In this document: positions 44,606-53,140 of the stretch, in pieces
Layout of the letters: each line of letters begins with the position of its first letter
Position numbering within the stretch: the stretch's first letter is position 1
Position numbers and translations under genes: made by a program
The notes under the pieces: generated by a model
What the model was told of the DNA's origin: nothing
Databases searched by the model: none
What the model saw: the letters and a program-made list of their open reading frames with translations, nothing else
Source of the DNA: Rhodospirillaceae bacterium
GTDB taxonomy: Bacteria; Pseudomonadota; Alphaproteobacteria; Rhodospirillales; UBA2165
DNA: 64,000 nt
Direction: 5' to 3'
NCBI GenBank assembly: GCA_002723345.1
Contig: PBNV01000015.1
Coordinates: 1 to 64,000, forward strand

Positions 44606-45018
44606 AGCTCCAGAAAGCAACCAAATTTGCTCTGTTTGCAGTCCTTGAGCTCGCCCGGGACACTAGCCGCCAATTGTCGGCTACCGATATTGCTGACTTA
44701 TACGGTATTTCGACCCATCACCTGGCAAAAGTGCTTCGTGACCTCGGCCGGGCAGGCCTCGTCGATTCGGTCCGAGGCGTTGGTGGCGGCTACCGTTTCA
44801 GCGCCAATGCGCGGCGCACGACGCTGATGGATGTCATTTGTGTATTTGAGGACATCAGTAGTGACCAACGTCAGGACGGCGACGTCGGGGAAAAAACTGA
44901 CATTGGACATGCCCTCCAGATGGTGTTGGGCGAGATAGACGGGATTGCAAAGGCTACCCTGAGCGCCATAACCATAGACACGCTTCTCAAAACCATGCGG
45001 TGGCACCAGGATCAGTAA
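44602..45018 (+). CDS. badM: Rrf2-family transcriptional regulator, BadM-like
   Basis: The 138-residue regulator has the Rrf2 winged helix (ATKFALFAVLELA, STHHLAKVLRDLGRAGLVDSVRGVGGGYRF). The region that holds three Fe-S cysteines in IscR and NsrR has none here (only a Cys in VICVFED), so it probably senses without a cluster, like BadM. GTG 44602 overlaps the badL stop. Divergent placement from boxC and an inverted repeat on the boxC promoter make it the likely repressor of the box genes. Confidence 0.78.
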   Translation: MKLQKATKFALFAVLELARDTSRQLSATDIADLYGISTHHLAKVLRDLGRAGLVDSVRGVGGGYRFSANARRTTLMDVICVFEDISSDQRQDGDVGEKTDIGHALQMVLGEIDGIAKATLSAITIDTLLKTMRWHQDQ

Positions 45019-45230
45019 ACACCGGCGTCGCAACGACCCTTGTTGGTATCGCTCCAAAGTCGGGTGCGGTGATATACTGTGGCTAATGTTGGGTGCCAAG
45101 GCCATTAAGCCCGCTCGCGTCTAGACCATCGTTTTGGCGAGCGATATTTCATTATTCTGTGTCGCCTTTTATACCACCTTCATGTCATATTTAGAGGTTC
45201 CTTAATACGAGTCGATTACAAATAAATACA

Positions 45231-46112
45231 ATGATGAGCAAAATAATTTCGGTGGGAGGTGGCGATGTCGCCACCGTGAACATTGGCGGCGCTGGACCTC
45301 TTGTTTTTTTGGGTGGCCCGTGTGCCATTGAGTCTCGCGACCACGCGCTTGAGATGGCCGGTCGGATTGGTGCCATCTGCAAAGCCCTGGATATTCCCTG
45401 GATTTACAAATCTTGTTATGACAAGGATTGCCGGTCCTCGATCGGATCGTTTCACGGCATTGGGATTGACGATGGTCTCGAAATTCTTGCAGAGGTGCGC
45501 GTTACGCAGGGCGTTCCAGTGGTATGTGATTTCTCCGACGCGGAGTGGGCTGCTCAAACCGCGTCTGTCGTCGATTTTATCCAGATACCGGCTTATCTCT
45601 GCCGACAGACGCATGTCTTGCTAGCGGCAGGAGAGACCGGCAAACCGGTTCACCTGAAAAAGGGCCAATTCATGAGCCCCTGGAACATGAAAAACTCTGT
45701 TCGCAAGATCGAGTCCACTGGAAATCAACAAATTCTCTTGACCGATCGAGGCACCTTTTTTGGCTATAACATGCTCGTAAATGATTATCGCAACTTTCCT
45801 ATAATGGCAGAAACAGGTTATCCGGTCTGTTTTGACGCAACCCATTCCGTGCAGTTGCCGACATCAATGGGCAACATTTCTGGTGGACAAAGGGAATTTA
45901 TTCCTGCGCTGGTGCGCGCTGCGGCAGGCTGCGGCATTAATGCGCTCTTTATGGAAGTCCATGACAACCCGGATGAGGCTCTTTCAGATGCCAACACCCA
46001 GCTTGATATTCGGTATTTGGAAAATATCCTAGCACAGGCAAAGGCGACCCATGAGGTGCGCTTGAGCCTTTTGAGCCAATGGGGAGAGGACAATGTCCAC
46101 GTCGAGTGCTAA
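45231..46112 (+). CDS. kdsA: KdsA-like 3-deoxy-octulosonate-phosphate synthase, divergent
   Basis: The 293-residue TIM-barrel protein resembles metal-dependent KDO-8-phosphate synthase. Cys31 (GGPCAIES), His205 (DATHSVQLP), Glu242 and Asp253 occupy the metal-ligand spacing of that class, and QIPAYLCRQT and KKGQFMSPWNM are standard. Two substrate-site motifs differ: KANRS of KDO8P synthases reads KDCRS (65-69), and TDVHE reads CDFSD. The aldose partner may therefore not be arabinose-5-phosphate. ATG 45234 is equally possible; no clear ribosome site is seen. It starts a tightly packed six-gene series. Confidence 0.8.
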   Translation: MMSKIISVGGGDVATVNIGGAGPLVFLGGPCAIESRDHALEMAGRIGAICKALDIPWIYKSCYDKDCRSSIGSFHGIGIDDGLEILAEVRVTQGVPVVCDFSDAEWAAQTASVVDFIQIPAYLCRQTHVLLAAGETGKPVHLKKGQFMSPWNMKNSVRKIESTGNQQILLTDRGTFFGYNMLVNDYRNFPIMAETGYPVCFDATHSVQLPTSMGNISGGQREFIPALVRAAAGCGINALFMEVHDNPDEALSDANTQLDIRYLENILAQAKATHEVRLSLLSQWGEDNVHVEC

Positions 46113-46518
46113 TCGTACCATTGAGGATATCCTGTTGAAGCCGGATGCCATTCCTGCGATGCCGCCGAAAACCATGGTAAAAGAAGCCTTGGAGATGATG
46201 ACCGCGGGCCGGTTAGGATTGGCGTGCGTAGTTGATCGGAAGGGGTGTCTTGTCGGGTTGTTCACCGACGGTGATCTCCGGCGACTGCTGCTCCGGAGCC
46301 AGAAGCCCCTGTCCGCTTTGTTCGCCGACGATATCATTGATCATGCGCGTACAGAATTTATGTCCGTTGACCGGCACACCAGCATTTCGGAGGCACTTTC
46401 TCTACTCCAGCAGCGGGAAATATTCGATCTTCCTGTGCTTGATTCAGCTGGAAAACTGGAAGGTGTCATCCATCTTCATCCCGCGCTCCGAGCGCTGCTT
46501 GAAAGCGATGGCGCATGA
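46093..46518 (+). CDS. stand-alone CBS-pair protein resembling the KdsD/KpsF tail
   Basis: The 141-residue protein is two CBS motifs and nothing else. GLFTDGDLRRLL and GVIHLHPALRALL are the exact places and style of the CBS pair at the C-terminus of arabinose-5-phosphate isomerase (KdsD/KpsF), but the SIS isomerase domain is absent. It overlaps kdsA by 20 bases and kdsB by 4. It probably binds a nucleotide and regulates or scaffolds the neighbouring synthase or cytidylyltransferase. That is inferred from context. Confidence 0.78.
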   Translation: MSTSSANRTIEDILLKPDAIPAMPPKTMVKEALEMMTAGRLGLACVVDRKGCLVGLFTDGDLRRLLLRSQKPLSALFADDIIDHARTEFMSVDRHTSISEALSLLQQREIFDLPVLDSAGKLEGVIHLHPALRALLESDGA

Positions 46519-47252
46519 CTGTTCTGGCGGTTATCCCGGCCCGTTGGCAGTCCACCCGATTTCCGGGCAAACCCCTCGCTCAGATTGCAGGACGGGAGAT
46601 GATCGCTCGTGTCTGGGACCAAGTGGTAATGACGCCATCTGTCGATCAAACGGTTGTGGCAACAGATTCGGACAAGATCGCCGTTTTCTGCCAAGAAAAC
46701 GACATGGACGTAGTGATGACCCGAAGTGATCACGCCACGGGCTCCGACCGACTGGCGGAGGTCGCGGAAAAAATATCGGCAGACATTTATGTGAACGTGC
46801 AAGGCGACGAACCATTAATTGAGCCCGCCTCCATCGATGCGGTCTCCAAATGTCTTTTGGCCGCAGTGAAGCGCGGTATTGGGGTATCTACTGGCTATAT
46901 CACGGCGGCCTCAGATGATCAGATGGATAATCCATCCGTGGTACATTTGGTACCCGCTCTGGATGGCACGGTGATCACGTTCTCAAGGTTTCCCCTGCCG
47001 TATCCCCAGGGAGAAGCCATGCAGCGGACTGTGCATGTGGGTCTTTACGCATTTACAAGCGATGCCCTGGCCAAATATTCGGCTTGGGAGCAGGGGCCGG
47101 TTGAGAAATCAGAGAGTATTGAAATTTTGAGATTTCTGGAGCACGGAGAGAGAGTTGCCTGTGTCCGAGTGCAGCCGGGATCAATTGGTGTAGACACGCC
47201 GGATGATGTTATCCTGGTCGAGGCAGCCCTGGCTGAGAGAGGAACGTTATGA
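46515..47252 (+). CDS. kdsB: KdsB-like CMP-ulosonate cytidylyltransferase
   Basis: The 245-residue enzyme activates a 3-deoxy-ulosonic acid with CTP. Motifs are VIPARWQSTRFPGKPLAQIAG for CTP binding, VATDSDKI, the HATGSDRLAEV block (HQSGTDRLAE in most KdsB), VNVQGDEPLI and GVDTPDDV. The region normally reading RHIGIYAY reads HVGLYAF. ATG overlaps the CBS stop and its own stop overlaps the next ATG. It would activate the product of the KdsA-like enzyme. Confidence 0.85.
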   Translation: MTVLAVIPARWQSTRFPGKPLAQIAGREMIARVWDQVVMTPSVDQTVVATDSDKIAVFCQENDMDVVMTRSDHATGSDRLAEVAEKISADIYVNVQGDEPLIEPASIDAVSKCLLAAVKRGIGVSTGYITAASDDQMDNPSVVHLVPALDGTVITFSRFPLPYPQGEAMQRTVHVGLYAFTSDALAKYSAWEQGPVEKSESIEILRFLEHGERVACVRVQPGSIGVDTPDDVILVEAALAERGTL

Positions 47253-47437
47253 ATATTGCGAGATTATCAGCAGTGGAACAAAAAAATAGCCTTGCCCGCT
47301 TTGAATTCCTATCTCGAAATGCTGATGTCGAGCGGACGGCCCGCAATGCCCTCTGCTCTATCACAAAGTGCAAAGGCGGTGACGAGGCTGTCCAGGAAAT
47401 ACATGAGTTGATCGCGACTCCCAAAGCGGGGACCTAG
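47249..47437 (+). CDS. small protein of 62 residues, unknown
   Basis: ATG at 47249 overlaps the kdsB stop (ATGA), and its stop is 6 bases before a radical SAM gene, so it is almost certainly translated within the operon. It is mostly helical in character, has two cysteines close together (CSITKCKGG) and no membrane segment. No family is recognised. It could be a partner or substrate of the adjacent radical SAM protein, but nothing in the sequence proves that. Confidence 0.6.
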   Translation: MNIARLSAVEQKNSLARFEFLSRNADVERTARNALCSITKCKGGDEAVQEIHELIATPKAGT

Positions 47438-47443
47438 ACGGTT

Positions 47444-48439
47444 ATGCCGATACCGGAACATATTCGCGTCACCCAACTCGATTTAGAGCTCAATGGCGGC
47501 TGCAATTATAAATGCGAAATGTGCCCACAAACCGAGGGTCGTGAGAAATCCTTCCTCAAAAAACTACCGTCCTCGGTCTTGTCCAAAATTTTAGACGATG
47601 CGCTCCAGTATGGTGTAGAATCTGTCTCGCTTCATGGATCCGGAGAACCGACCCTTAACGCCGACATGCCGGAAGCAGTTCGAGCCGTAAAATCCCGCGG
47701 GCTAAAATGTCTGTCCTTTACTAACGGTTACCGTCTCGACGAGCAAATGTCGCGTCGTTTGATAGATGCGGGCATAGATGTTTTGCGAGTATCGGCAATT
47801 GGGTCCGATCGTGACGCATATCACCGCTGGATGAGCATAGATGTCTTTGAGCAGGTCCGTGACAATGTAAGACGGTTCGGCCAATTGAACCGAGATATGG
47901 GTGGCCACTCAGAAATCCATCTTTATCACCTGGTTACGGATGTAGCGCGCGAACAGCAAGAAGTGGCTGCTTACCGGTCGAATTGGATCGATTACACGGG
48001 CGCTTTCGGAGAGATTTGGCTAATGCATAATTGGTCCGGTGGTTATGAAACTCCCTACGCCCGCCATGCGATGGCGCCGGACCCAACGCCTCGGTCCTGC
48101 GGGCGGCCCTTTTCGGAATTGTTGCAGGTTCGAGCCGGGGGATTGGACGGCCACAATGCCGCCGTTGTCGCATGCTGTATGGTTTTGGGGAAAGACGGAG
48201 CTGCCGTTCTCGGTCATCTGGACGATCAGTCCATCGCTGATGTCGTGTCCGGTGATGCCTATGAGGCGCTGCGCGCTGCCCATCGAGACGGCAGATTCTC
48301 GGATATTAGTTATTGCAAGGATTGTGACCAGCTCTACGATTTACCTGAGTCCCTCGTGTGGAGCAATATTCCGGGACGAGTATATGGGCAATCAAAAATA
48401 TCGAATGGCCTGGACCATCGTGCATTTGTCAATACCTGA
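47444..48439 (+). CDS. radical SAM protein with C-terminal cysteine (SPASM-like) region
   Basis: The 331-residue protein has the radical SAM cluster motif CNYKCEMC (Cys20, Cys24, Cys27) and GSGEPTLN for SAM binding. A C-terminal group of cysteines (SCGRPF, VACCMVLG, SYCKDCDQLY) resembles the auxiliary-cluster SPASM domain. Such enzymes modify peptides or sugars. Here it is embedded between ulosonate-activation genes and a TPR transferase, so it may alter the sugar or its acceptor. The start follows the 62-residue gene by 6 bases. Confidence 0.82.
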   Translation: MPIPEHIRVTQLDLELNGGCNYKCEMCPQTEGREKSFLKKLPSSVLSKILDDALQYGVESVSLHGSGEPTLNADMPEAVRAVKSRGLKCLSFTNGYRLDEQMSRRLIDAGIDVLRVSAIGSDRDAYHRWMSIDVFEQVRDNVRRFGQLNRDMGGHSEIHLYHLVTDVAREQQEVAAYRSNWIDYTGAFGEIWLMHNWSGGYETPYARHAMAPDPTPRSCGRPFSELLQVRAGGLDGHNAAVVACCMVLGKDGAAVLGHLDDQSIADVVSGDAYEALRAAHRDGRFSDISYCKDCDQLYDLPESLVWSNIPGRVYGQSKISNGLDHRAFVNT

Positions 48440-48487
48440 AATCTGTTTCGCTGTTTAATTTACCTAGAGCCTCTCTATGTTTTGATC

Positions 48488-50203
48488 GTGACTGACAAAT
48501 TGAAAACCGATGACCCCCGGCTTGTTGAAGCTGAGATGCTGGCGCGAAAAATTATCATGACACAGCCGAACAATCCGGACGCACTTAATGGCCTTGGATT
48601 GATCCTGATGGAGAAGGCTGACTATGCCTCCGCTGAAGGCTACTTCTCGCAAGCCCTTAATCGGGAGCCTGAGCGGCGGGACTTCTCTTCAAACCTTCTT
48701 CGCGCTCTGTCAGAGGCAGCCCGAACAGCCGTCGAGGCCGGATCCCTTCAGACTGCCATGGATTGCCTTCAAAAAAGTCTACTGATAGATCCACAACGGG
48801 CTGAGACCGTCTGCCAAATAGCATTCGTTCTGTCCTCATTTGATCAGCATGCGGATGCGCTCGAAATGGCGGACAAGGCAGTTAGCATGACTAGCCATCA
48901 TGCTCATGCACATGATGTCCGAGGGCTGGCGCTGCTGGGATCCGATAAAATCAATGACGCAGTAGCGGCCTTCCGAAAAGCGTTAGAGATAGATTCGAAC
49001 TTTGTCTCGGCTCACGCTAACCTAGGGATTGCCTTGCTTGCGCGGGGCGACCATCGGGACGCGTTGAAGCATTTACAAAGAGCTCTACAACTTGAACCCG
49101 AAAATGCTATCGCCTGCAACAATTTGGGTCTTGTGCTCGCCGACATGGCTAAGTTTGTCGAAGCTGAGGCTGCTCTGCGTCAGGCGGTGGCAACTGCGCC
49201 TGAGTTTGCAGAAGCACATTTCAATTTAAGCCGCGTGCTTCTCATGCAAGGAAAATACCTCGAGGGCTGGCAAGAGAATGAATGGCGCTGGAAGTGCCGC
49301 TCGTTTCCGTCGACCCGGCGGGAGTTCCCCTATCCAACACTAGGGACAGAGAGAGCAGCAGGTAAGACCGTTCTAGTCTGGAGTGAACAGGGAATTGGTG
49401 ATGAAATCATGTTTGCTAATCCGGTTCCGGATTTAATTGCGGAGGGTGCATCTGTCATTATCGAGTGCGGCGATCGACTGGTGGATGTTTTCGGGCGGTC
49501 TTTTCCGAGGGCCACTGTGGTGGCGAGAACTGATCCACCAAACCCTCTTATTGAACAGGCGGGGATCGATTATCAGACGCCAATGGGATCACTATGTGTC
49601 CGCTATCGAGAGAGTAAAACAGCTTTTGAGGCATCGGAGGGACAATATTTGTACGCCGACCCAACCCGACAGTCGGACCTGGCACATCGTTACCATGAGC
49701 TTGGCCCTGGGCCGCTCGTGGGTATTTGCTGGCGCTCGGGAAACCCCATTGCCGGCGGCGATCGAAGCGCGCCGCTTGATTTGTGGGGGGCAATCCTCAC
49801 CCAAGCACCGTGTCGCTTTATTTCGCTCCAATACGGTGAGGTGGCGGAGGATATATCGGACATAAAAAAACGGCTCGGGGTTGACATCCATGTCGATGGT
49901 ATAGTTAACCCGCTTAAGAACGCCAACGATTGGTTTGCCCAGATTGGGACTATGGACCTGGTCATTTCTATTGACAATTCAACGATACAGGTATCCGGCT
50001 CCCAGGGGGTGCCAACCTGGACTCTCTTGAGTTATTTGCCGGAATGGAGGTTCGGCATGTCAGGCTCAGGACATGATTGGCATCCGTCTATTCGGGTTTA
50101 CCGCCAGCCATCGCCCGGTGATTGGCGCGCGGTGTTTGATGGTGTTGGCGCGGACTTCGCCGAATGGCATGCCGGGTTTCAAGAGGAGGGGGCTCGTTTA
50201 TAA
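48488..50203 (+). CDS. TPR protein with glycosyltransferase-like C-terminal domain
   Basis: Residues 1 to about 270 contain six or seven TPR repeats (for example PNNPDALNGLGLILMEKADY and PENAIACNNLGLVLADMAKF). The remaining 300 residues form a GT-B/heptosyltransferase-like domain (LVWSEQGIGDEIMFANPVPDL, VGICWRSGNP, MDLVISIDNSTIQVSGSQGVPTW). This combination is frequent in surface-glycan and flagellin-glycosylation loci. GTG 48488 or TTG 48482 are both possible starts. It ends the kdsA-like series and probably transfers the sugar made by it, which is inference. Confidence 0.78.
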   Translation: MTDKLKTDDPRLVEAEMLARKIIMTQPNNPDALNGLGLILMEKADYASAEGYFSQALNREPERRDFSSNLLRALSEAARTAVEAGSLQTAMDCLQKSLLIDPQRAETVCQIAFVLSSFDQHADALEMADKAVSMTSHHAHAHDVRGLALLGSDKINDAVAAFRKALEIDSNFVSAHANLGIALLARGDHRDALKHLQRALQLEPENAIACNNLGLVLADMAKFVEAEAALRQAVATAPEFAEAHFNLSRVLLMQGKYLEGWQENEWRWKCRSFPSTRREFPYPTLGTERAAGKTVLVWSEQGIGDEIMFANPVPDLIAEGASVIIECGDRLVDVFGRSFPRATVVARTDPPNPLIEQAGIDYQTPMGSLCVRYRESKTAFEASEGQYLYADPTRQSDLAHRYHELGPGPLVGICWRSGNPIAGGDRSAPLDLWGAILTQAPCRFISLQYGEVAEDISDIKKRLGVDIHVDGIVNPLKNANDWFAQIGTMDLVISIDNSTIQVSGSQGVPTWTLLSYLPEWRFGMSGSGHDWHPSIRVYRQPSPGDWRAVFDGVGADFAEWHAGFQEEGARL

Positions 50204-50257
50204 TGTTTCCCGTGGGCGGCGCGGATTGGCGCAAATGACACGAGCGTTCAAGCCATT

Positions 50258-50701
50258 CTATACAAATGGCCCGTAAAGTCGGTCAATTTCCATTTTAGGG
50301 CAACGGTCCATCACGACCCGGAGCCCCGCTGTTTCTGCGCGGCGGGCGGCTGCATCGTTGCGGACGCCCAGCTGCATCCAGATGGTCTGGATGCTTTTTT
50401 CCTTGGCAAGCGAGATTACCTCGTCGGTAATAACACCCGCAGCATCTGAATTCCGAAAGATGTCCACCATGTCGATTTTCCCCGGTATGTCTGCGAGTCT
50501 GGCATAGACGGTCTCGGCCAATAGGATGGCATCCGCGGCCACCGGGTTGACCGGAATTACCCGATAGGATTTGCCTTGGAGGTATTTCATAACGAGGTGG
50601 CTAGGACGCGTCGGATTGGTGCTTGCGCCCACCATTGCGATGGTTTTGGTCCTATCGAGTATATCCGTTATGTTATCATCGCTGTAATACAGTTCATTCA
50701 T
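50258..50701 (-). CDS. CoA-binding protein (YccU family)
   Basis: The Rossmann-fold protein of about 147 residues shows IAMVGASTNPTRPSHLVMKYL, IPVNP and VDIFRNSDAAGVITDEVISL, the standard CoA-binding family text, with WMQLGVRND near the end. Its biochemical role is not known in general. ATG 50701 is chosen because it falls 8 bases after the enoyl-CoA hydratase stop; a longer frame from 50752 would overlap that gene. Confidence 0.87.
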   Translation of the reverse strand: MNELYYSDDNITDILDRTKTIAMVGASTNPTRPSHLVMKYLQGKSYRVIPVNPVAADAILLAETVYARLADIPGKIDMVDIFRNSDAAGVITDEVISLAKEKSIQTIWMQLGVRNDAAARRAETAGLRVVMDRCPKMEIDRLYGPFV

Positions 50702-50708
50702 ACCGAGC

Positions 50709-51515
50709 CTATCGGCCTTTCCACTCCGGTTTGCGTTTTTCCAGGAACGCATCCACTCCTTCCTGGGCGTCAGGGGCGGTCATGTTACGTGCCATGACGT
50801 CACTCGTGCAGCTGTAGGCATCGTCTAGGTCCATGCCCAACTGCCGATAAAATCCCTCCTTGCCCATGGAGATCGTCAAAGATGACCGGCTGGCGATATT
50901 TTTGGCGGTCTCCCATACAGATACATCCAGGTCATCACTAGAGACAATTTTGTTAACCAAGCCGAAACGGTAGGCGTCTTCGGCTGAAAACATATCTCCG
51001 GACAATAGCATTTCCATTGCATGCTTTCGACCGATGACGCGGCTGATGGCGACCGCCGGGGTCGAGCAAAAGAGCCCGATATTAACACCTGGCGTCGCGA
51101 ACAATGCCGTCTCGGCGGCTATAGCAAGATCGCAGCTCGCCACGAGCTGGCAGCCGGCAGCGGTCGCGGTACCCTGCACTTTGGCGATCACTGGCTGGGG
51201 TAGTCGGGTCATGCTGAGCATGACCTCGCTACAGCGAAGGAACAGGTCGTGGACCTTGTCATAGTCATCTGCTATGGCACGCACTTCTTTGAGATCGTGA
51301 CCCGCCGAGAAAACCGAGCCGTTCGCCGCAAGGATAACAGCTTTGATTGCGGTGTCTTGGGCGATTTCTTCCATCGCCTTTTGAAGTGCCTTCAACATCT
51401 CGTCGGACAACGGGTTGCGATTGTCCGGTCTGTTTAGAGTTAGGGTACAGACTTCCTCCGAAACCTCGCGGAGGATCACGGAATCTGATGGCGTGGTGCC
51501 GTTGTCTGGGGCCAT
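50709..51515 (-). CDS. enoyl-CoA hydratase/isomerase family protein
   Basis: This crotonase-fold protein of about 268 residues has the oxyanion-hole segments FSAGHDLKEV and GTATAAGCQLVASCDLAIA, then ATPGVNIGLFCSTPAVAISR. The catalytic Glu pair of classic hydratases is not obvious, so it may belong to the group with other acyl-CoA activities (ECHDC3-like). It is upstream of and probably co-transcribed with the CoA-binding protein. The MAPDN start at 51515 and an ATG at 51521 are both possible. Confidence 0.85.
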   Translation of the reverse strand: MAPDNGTTPSDSVILREVSEEVCTLTLNRPDNRNPLSDEMLKALQKAMEEIAQDTAIKAVILAANGSVFSAGHDLKEVRAIADDYDKVHDLFLRCSEVMLSMTRLPQPVIAKVQGTATAAGCQLVASCDLAIAAETALFATPGVNIGLFCSTPAVAISRVIGRKHAMEMLLSGDMFSAEDAYRFGLVNKIVSSDDLDVSVWETAKNIASRSSLTISMGKEGFYRQLGMDLDDAYSCTSDVMARNMTAPDAQEGVDAFLEKRKPEWKGR

Positions 51516-51521
51516 GTCCAA

Positions 51522-51836
51522 TCTCCTGGGGCAATGTTAGGACTGGATCAATACGGATCCATCGACAGCTTGCCGTTTTTTGCGGGCTCGCCGCAAGAGA
51601 TAATCTCCCGATGTGTGACCGGGCCTGGATTTTCATCTACCCCAGATATACGGTATCAGAATACCGTATCATTAAGTAATTATAATCGCTGTATAATTTA
51701 CGAAAAAGGCCGTTGACATCTCTAAGGGGATCGCCATAATCCCTCCCCTTGAGGCTAGCCGTTCTCCGGCATGGCAAAGCCTCTGGGTCGTAAAAATGAT
51801 CGACAAGCCACCAGATGATTTGAAGATGGATATCCT
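51522..51836. other. intergenic region carrying the ribosomal-protein promoter
   Basis: This stretch of about 310 bases separates the divergent enoyl-CoA hydratase and rplM. Apart from the promoter at 51713-51740 and a tandem ATACCGTATC/ATACCGTATC-like repeat near 51648-51670, nothing is recognised. Confidence 0.5.
51713..51740 (+). promoter_or_regulatory. rplM-rpsI promoter
   Basis: TTGACA (51713-51718) and CATAAT (51735-51740) are separated by 16 bases, close to the sigma-70 consensus, about 95 bases before rplM. The strength suits ribosomal-protein genes. Confidence 0.7.
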
Positions 51837-52301
51837 ATGAAAACCTACTCTGCAAAGCCGTCGGAGGTTGAACGCAAGTGGTACGTTATTGACGCCGAGG
51901 GTTTGGTCCTTGGGCGCCTCGCAAGCCAGATAGCCTTGCGGCTCCGAGGTAAACATAAGCCTATGTTCACCCCTCACATTGACTGCGGCGACAATATTAT
52001 TGTCGTTAATGCTGAGAGGGTTGCCCTGACCGGTAATAAGCGGAGCGATAAAACTTATTATTGGCACACGGGATATCCGGGCGGCATTAAAAGCCGCACA
52101 GCAGATAAAATCCTGGACGGTAAACATCCCGAACGTGTTGTGATCAAGGCTGTGGAGCGGATGATCACCCGTTCGCCTCTGGGGCGGGCTCAAATGCGGA
52201 AGTTGCATGTCTATGCGGGCGCTGATCACCCCCACAACGCGCAAAATCCGGAAGTGCTCGATATAGCCGCCATGAACCCAAAGAATACGAGGAGGGCGTA
52301 A
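51837..52301 (+). CDS. rplM: 50S ribosomal protein L13
   Basis: The 154-residue protein matches L13 throughout: [20 protein letters not shown] at the start, [30 protein letters not shown], and [21 protein letters not shown] near the end. It is the first gene of the conserved rplM-rpsI pair, 3 bases before rpsI. Confidence 0.98.
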   Translation: MKTYSAKPSEVERKWYVIDAEGLVLGRLASQIALRLRGKHKPMFTPHIDCGDNIIVVNAERVALTGNKRSDKTYYWHTGYPGGIKSRTADKILDGKHPERVVIKAVERMITRSPLGRAQMRKLHVYAGADHPHNAQNPEVLDIAAMNPKNTRRA

Positions 52302-52304
52302 TCC

Positions 52305-52898
52305 ATGGCCGACGAAATCAACGCAATCGCAGAGGCTTTGAAGGAAGCGGAAGCTGCCAAAGCGGCTGAAGCTGACACCCCCGAGACGACTAAAGCCTCT
52401 GACTCGGGTGCGGGTGACGCAAAAGTGACAAATGTTGCGCTGGACACCGGGTCGGCAGAGCGAGCGCCAGCGGATCAGGAAATCGCGGCAGTTGAACCCA
52501 AGATCGACGAGCACGGTCGCTCGTATGCGACTGGCAAGCGGAAGGATGCGGTTGCCCGCGTATGGATTAAGCCTGGTAGCGGCAGGATTGAGGTCAACGG
52601 CCGGGATGTCGAAACCTATTTTGCCCGTCCTGTGCTGCGTATGATTTTGGCCCAGCCCTTTGAGGCGGCGGAGCGGAAAAACCAGTATGACGTCAAATGC
52701 ACGGTTAAAGGCGGCGGCTTGTCTGGCCAAGCCGGCGCGGTACGCCATGGGATCTCTAAGGCGCTTACCCTCTATGAGCCATCTTTACGCCCGGCGCTTA
52801 AGTCTGGGGGTTTCCTAACTAGAGACTCGCGTGTTGTAGAAAGGAAAAAATACGGCCGCCGCAAGGCCCGTCGAAGCTTCCAGTTCTCAAAACGTTAG
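52305..52898 (+). CDS. rpsI: 30S ribosomal protein S9
   Basis: The S9 core starts near residue 74 ([20 protein letters not shown]), with [19 protein letters not shown] and the invariant basic tail [17 protein letters not shown]. Before it is an Ala/Glu-rich extension of about 70 residues ([15 protein letters not shown]), longer than the roughly 130-residue bacterial standard. Such extensions are known in alphaproteobacteria, though this one is long. A possible terminator follows at 52973. Confidence 0.97.
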   Translation: MADEINAIAEALKEAEAAKAAEADTPETTKASDSGAGDAKVTNVALDTGSAERAPADQEIAAVEPKIDEHGRSYATGKRKDAVARVWIKPGSGRIEVNGRDVETYFARPVLRMILAQPFEAAERKNQYDVKCTVKGGGLSGQAGAVRHGISKALTLYEPSLRPALKSGGFLTRDSRVVERKKYGRRKARRSFQFSKR

Positions 52899-52972
52899 TG
52901 GTAGCTCCATTCATTATAAATAAAACTTCAGTTTACTGCGGTTTTTTTATACGCACATTCCGTTAATGGGCC

Positions 52973-52992
52973 CCCGGCTAAAAATTGCCGGG
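52973..52992 (+). terminator. hairpin downstream of rpsI
   Basis: CCCGGC and GCCGGG form a perfect 6-bp stem with an 8-base loop, followed by ACTTTCTT. It is a plausible, not strong, terminator. A T-run without a good stem also occurs at 52942-52948. Confidence 0.45.
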
Positions 52993-53140
52993 ACTTTCTT
53001 CGTCTCTAAGACAAGAGCTGACCAAGCGGAAACCAGAATGGATTTTGTCCATATTCTCTCGAGAGGTATGATTATCAGATCAGAAAAGATGGATAATATT
53101 ACCACACTACCTCTTTTGTAGACGCGACAGCGCCTTCTCA

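Noticed and set aside
44057-44620. 187-residue open frame on the minus strand
   Set aside because: It covers the badL-like gene in antisense and crosses the boxC promoter region, with no ribosome site or motif.
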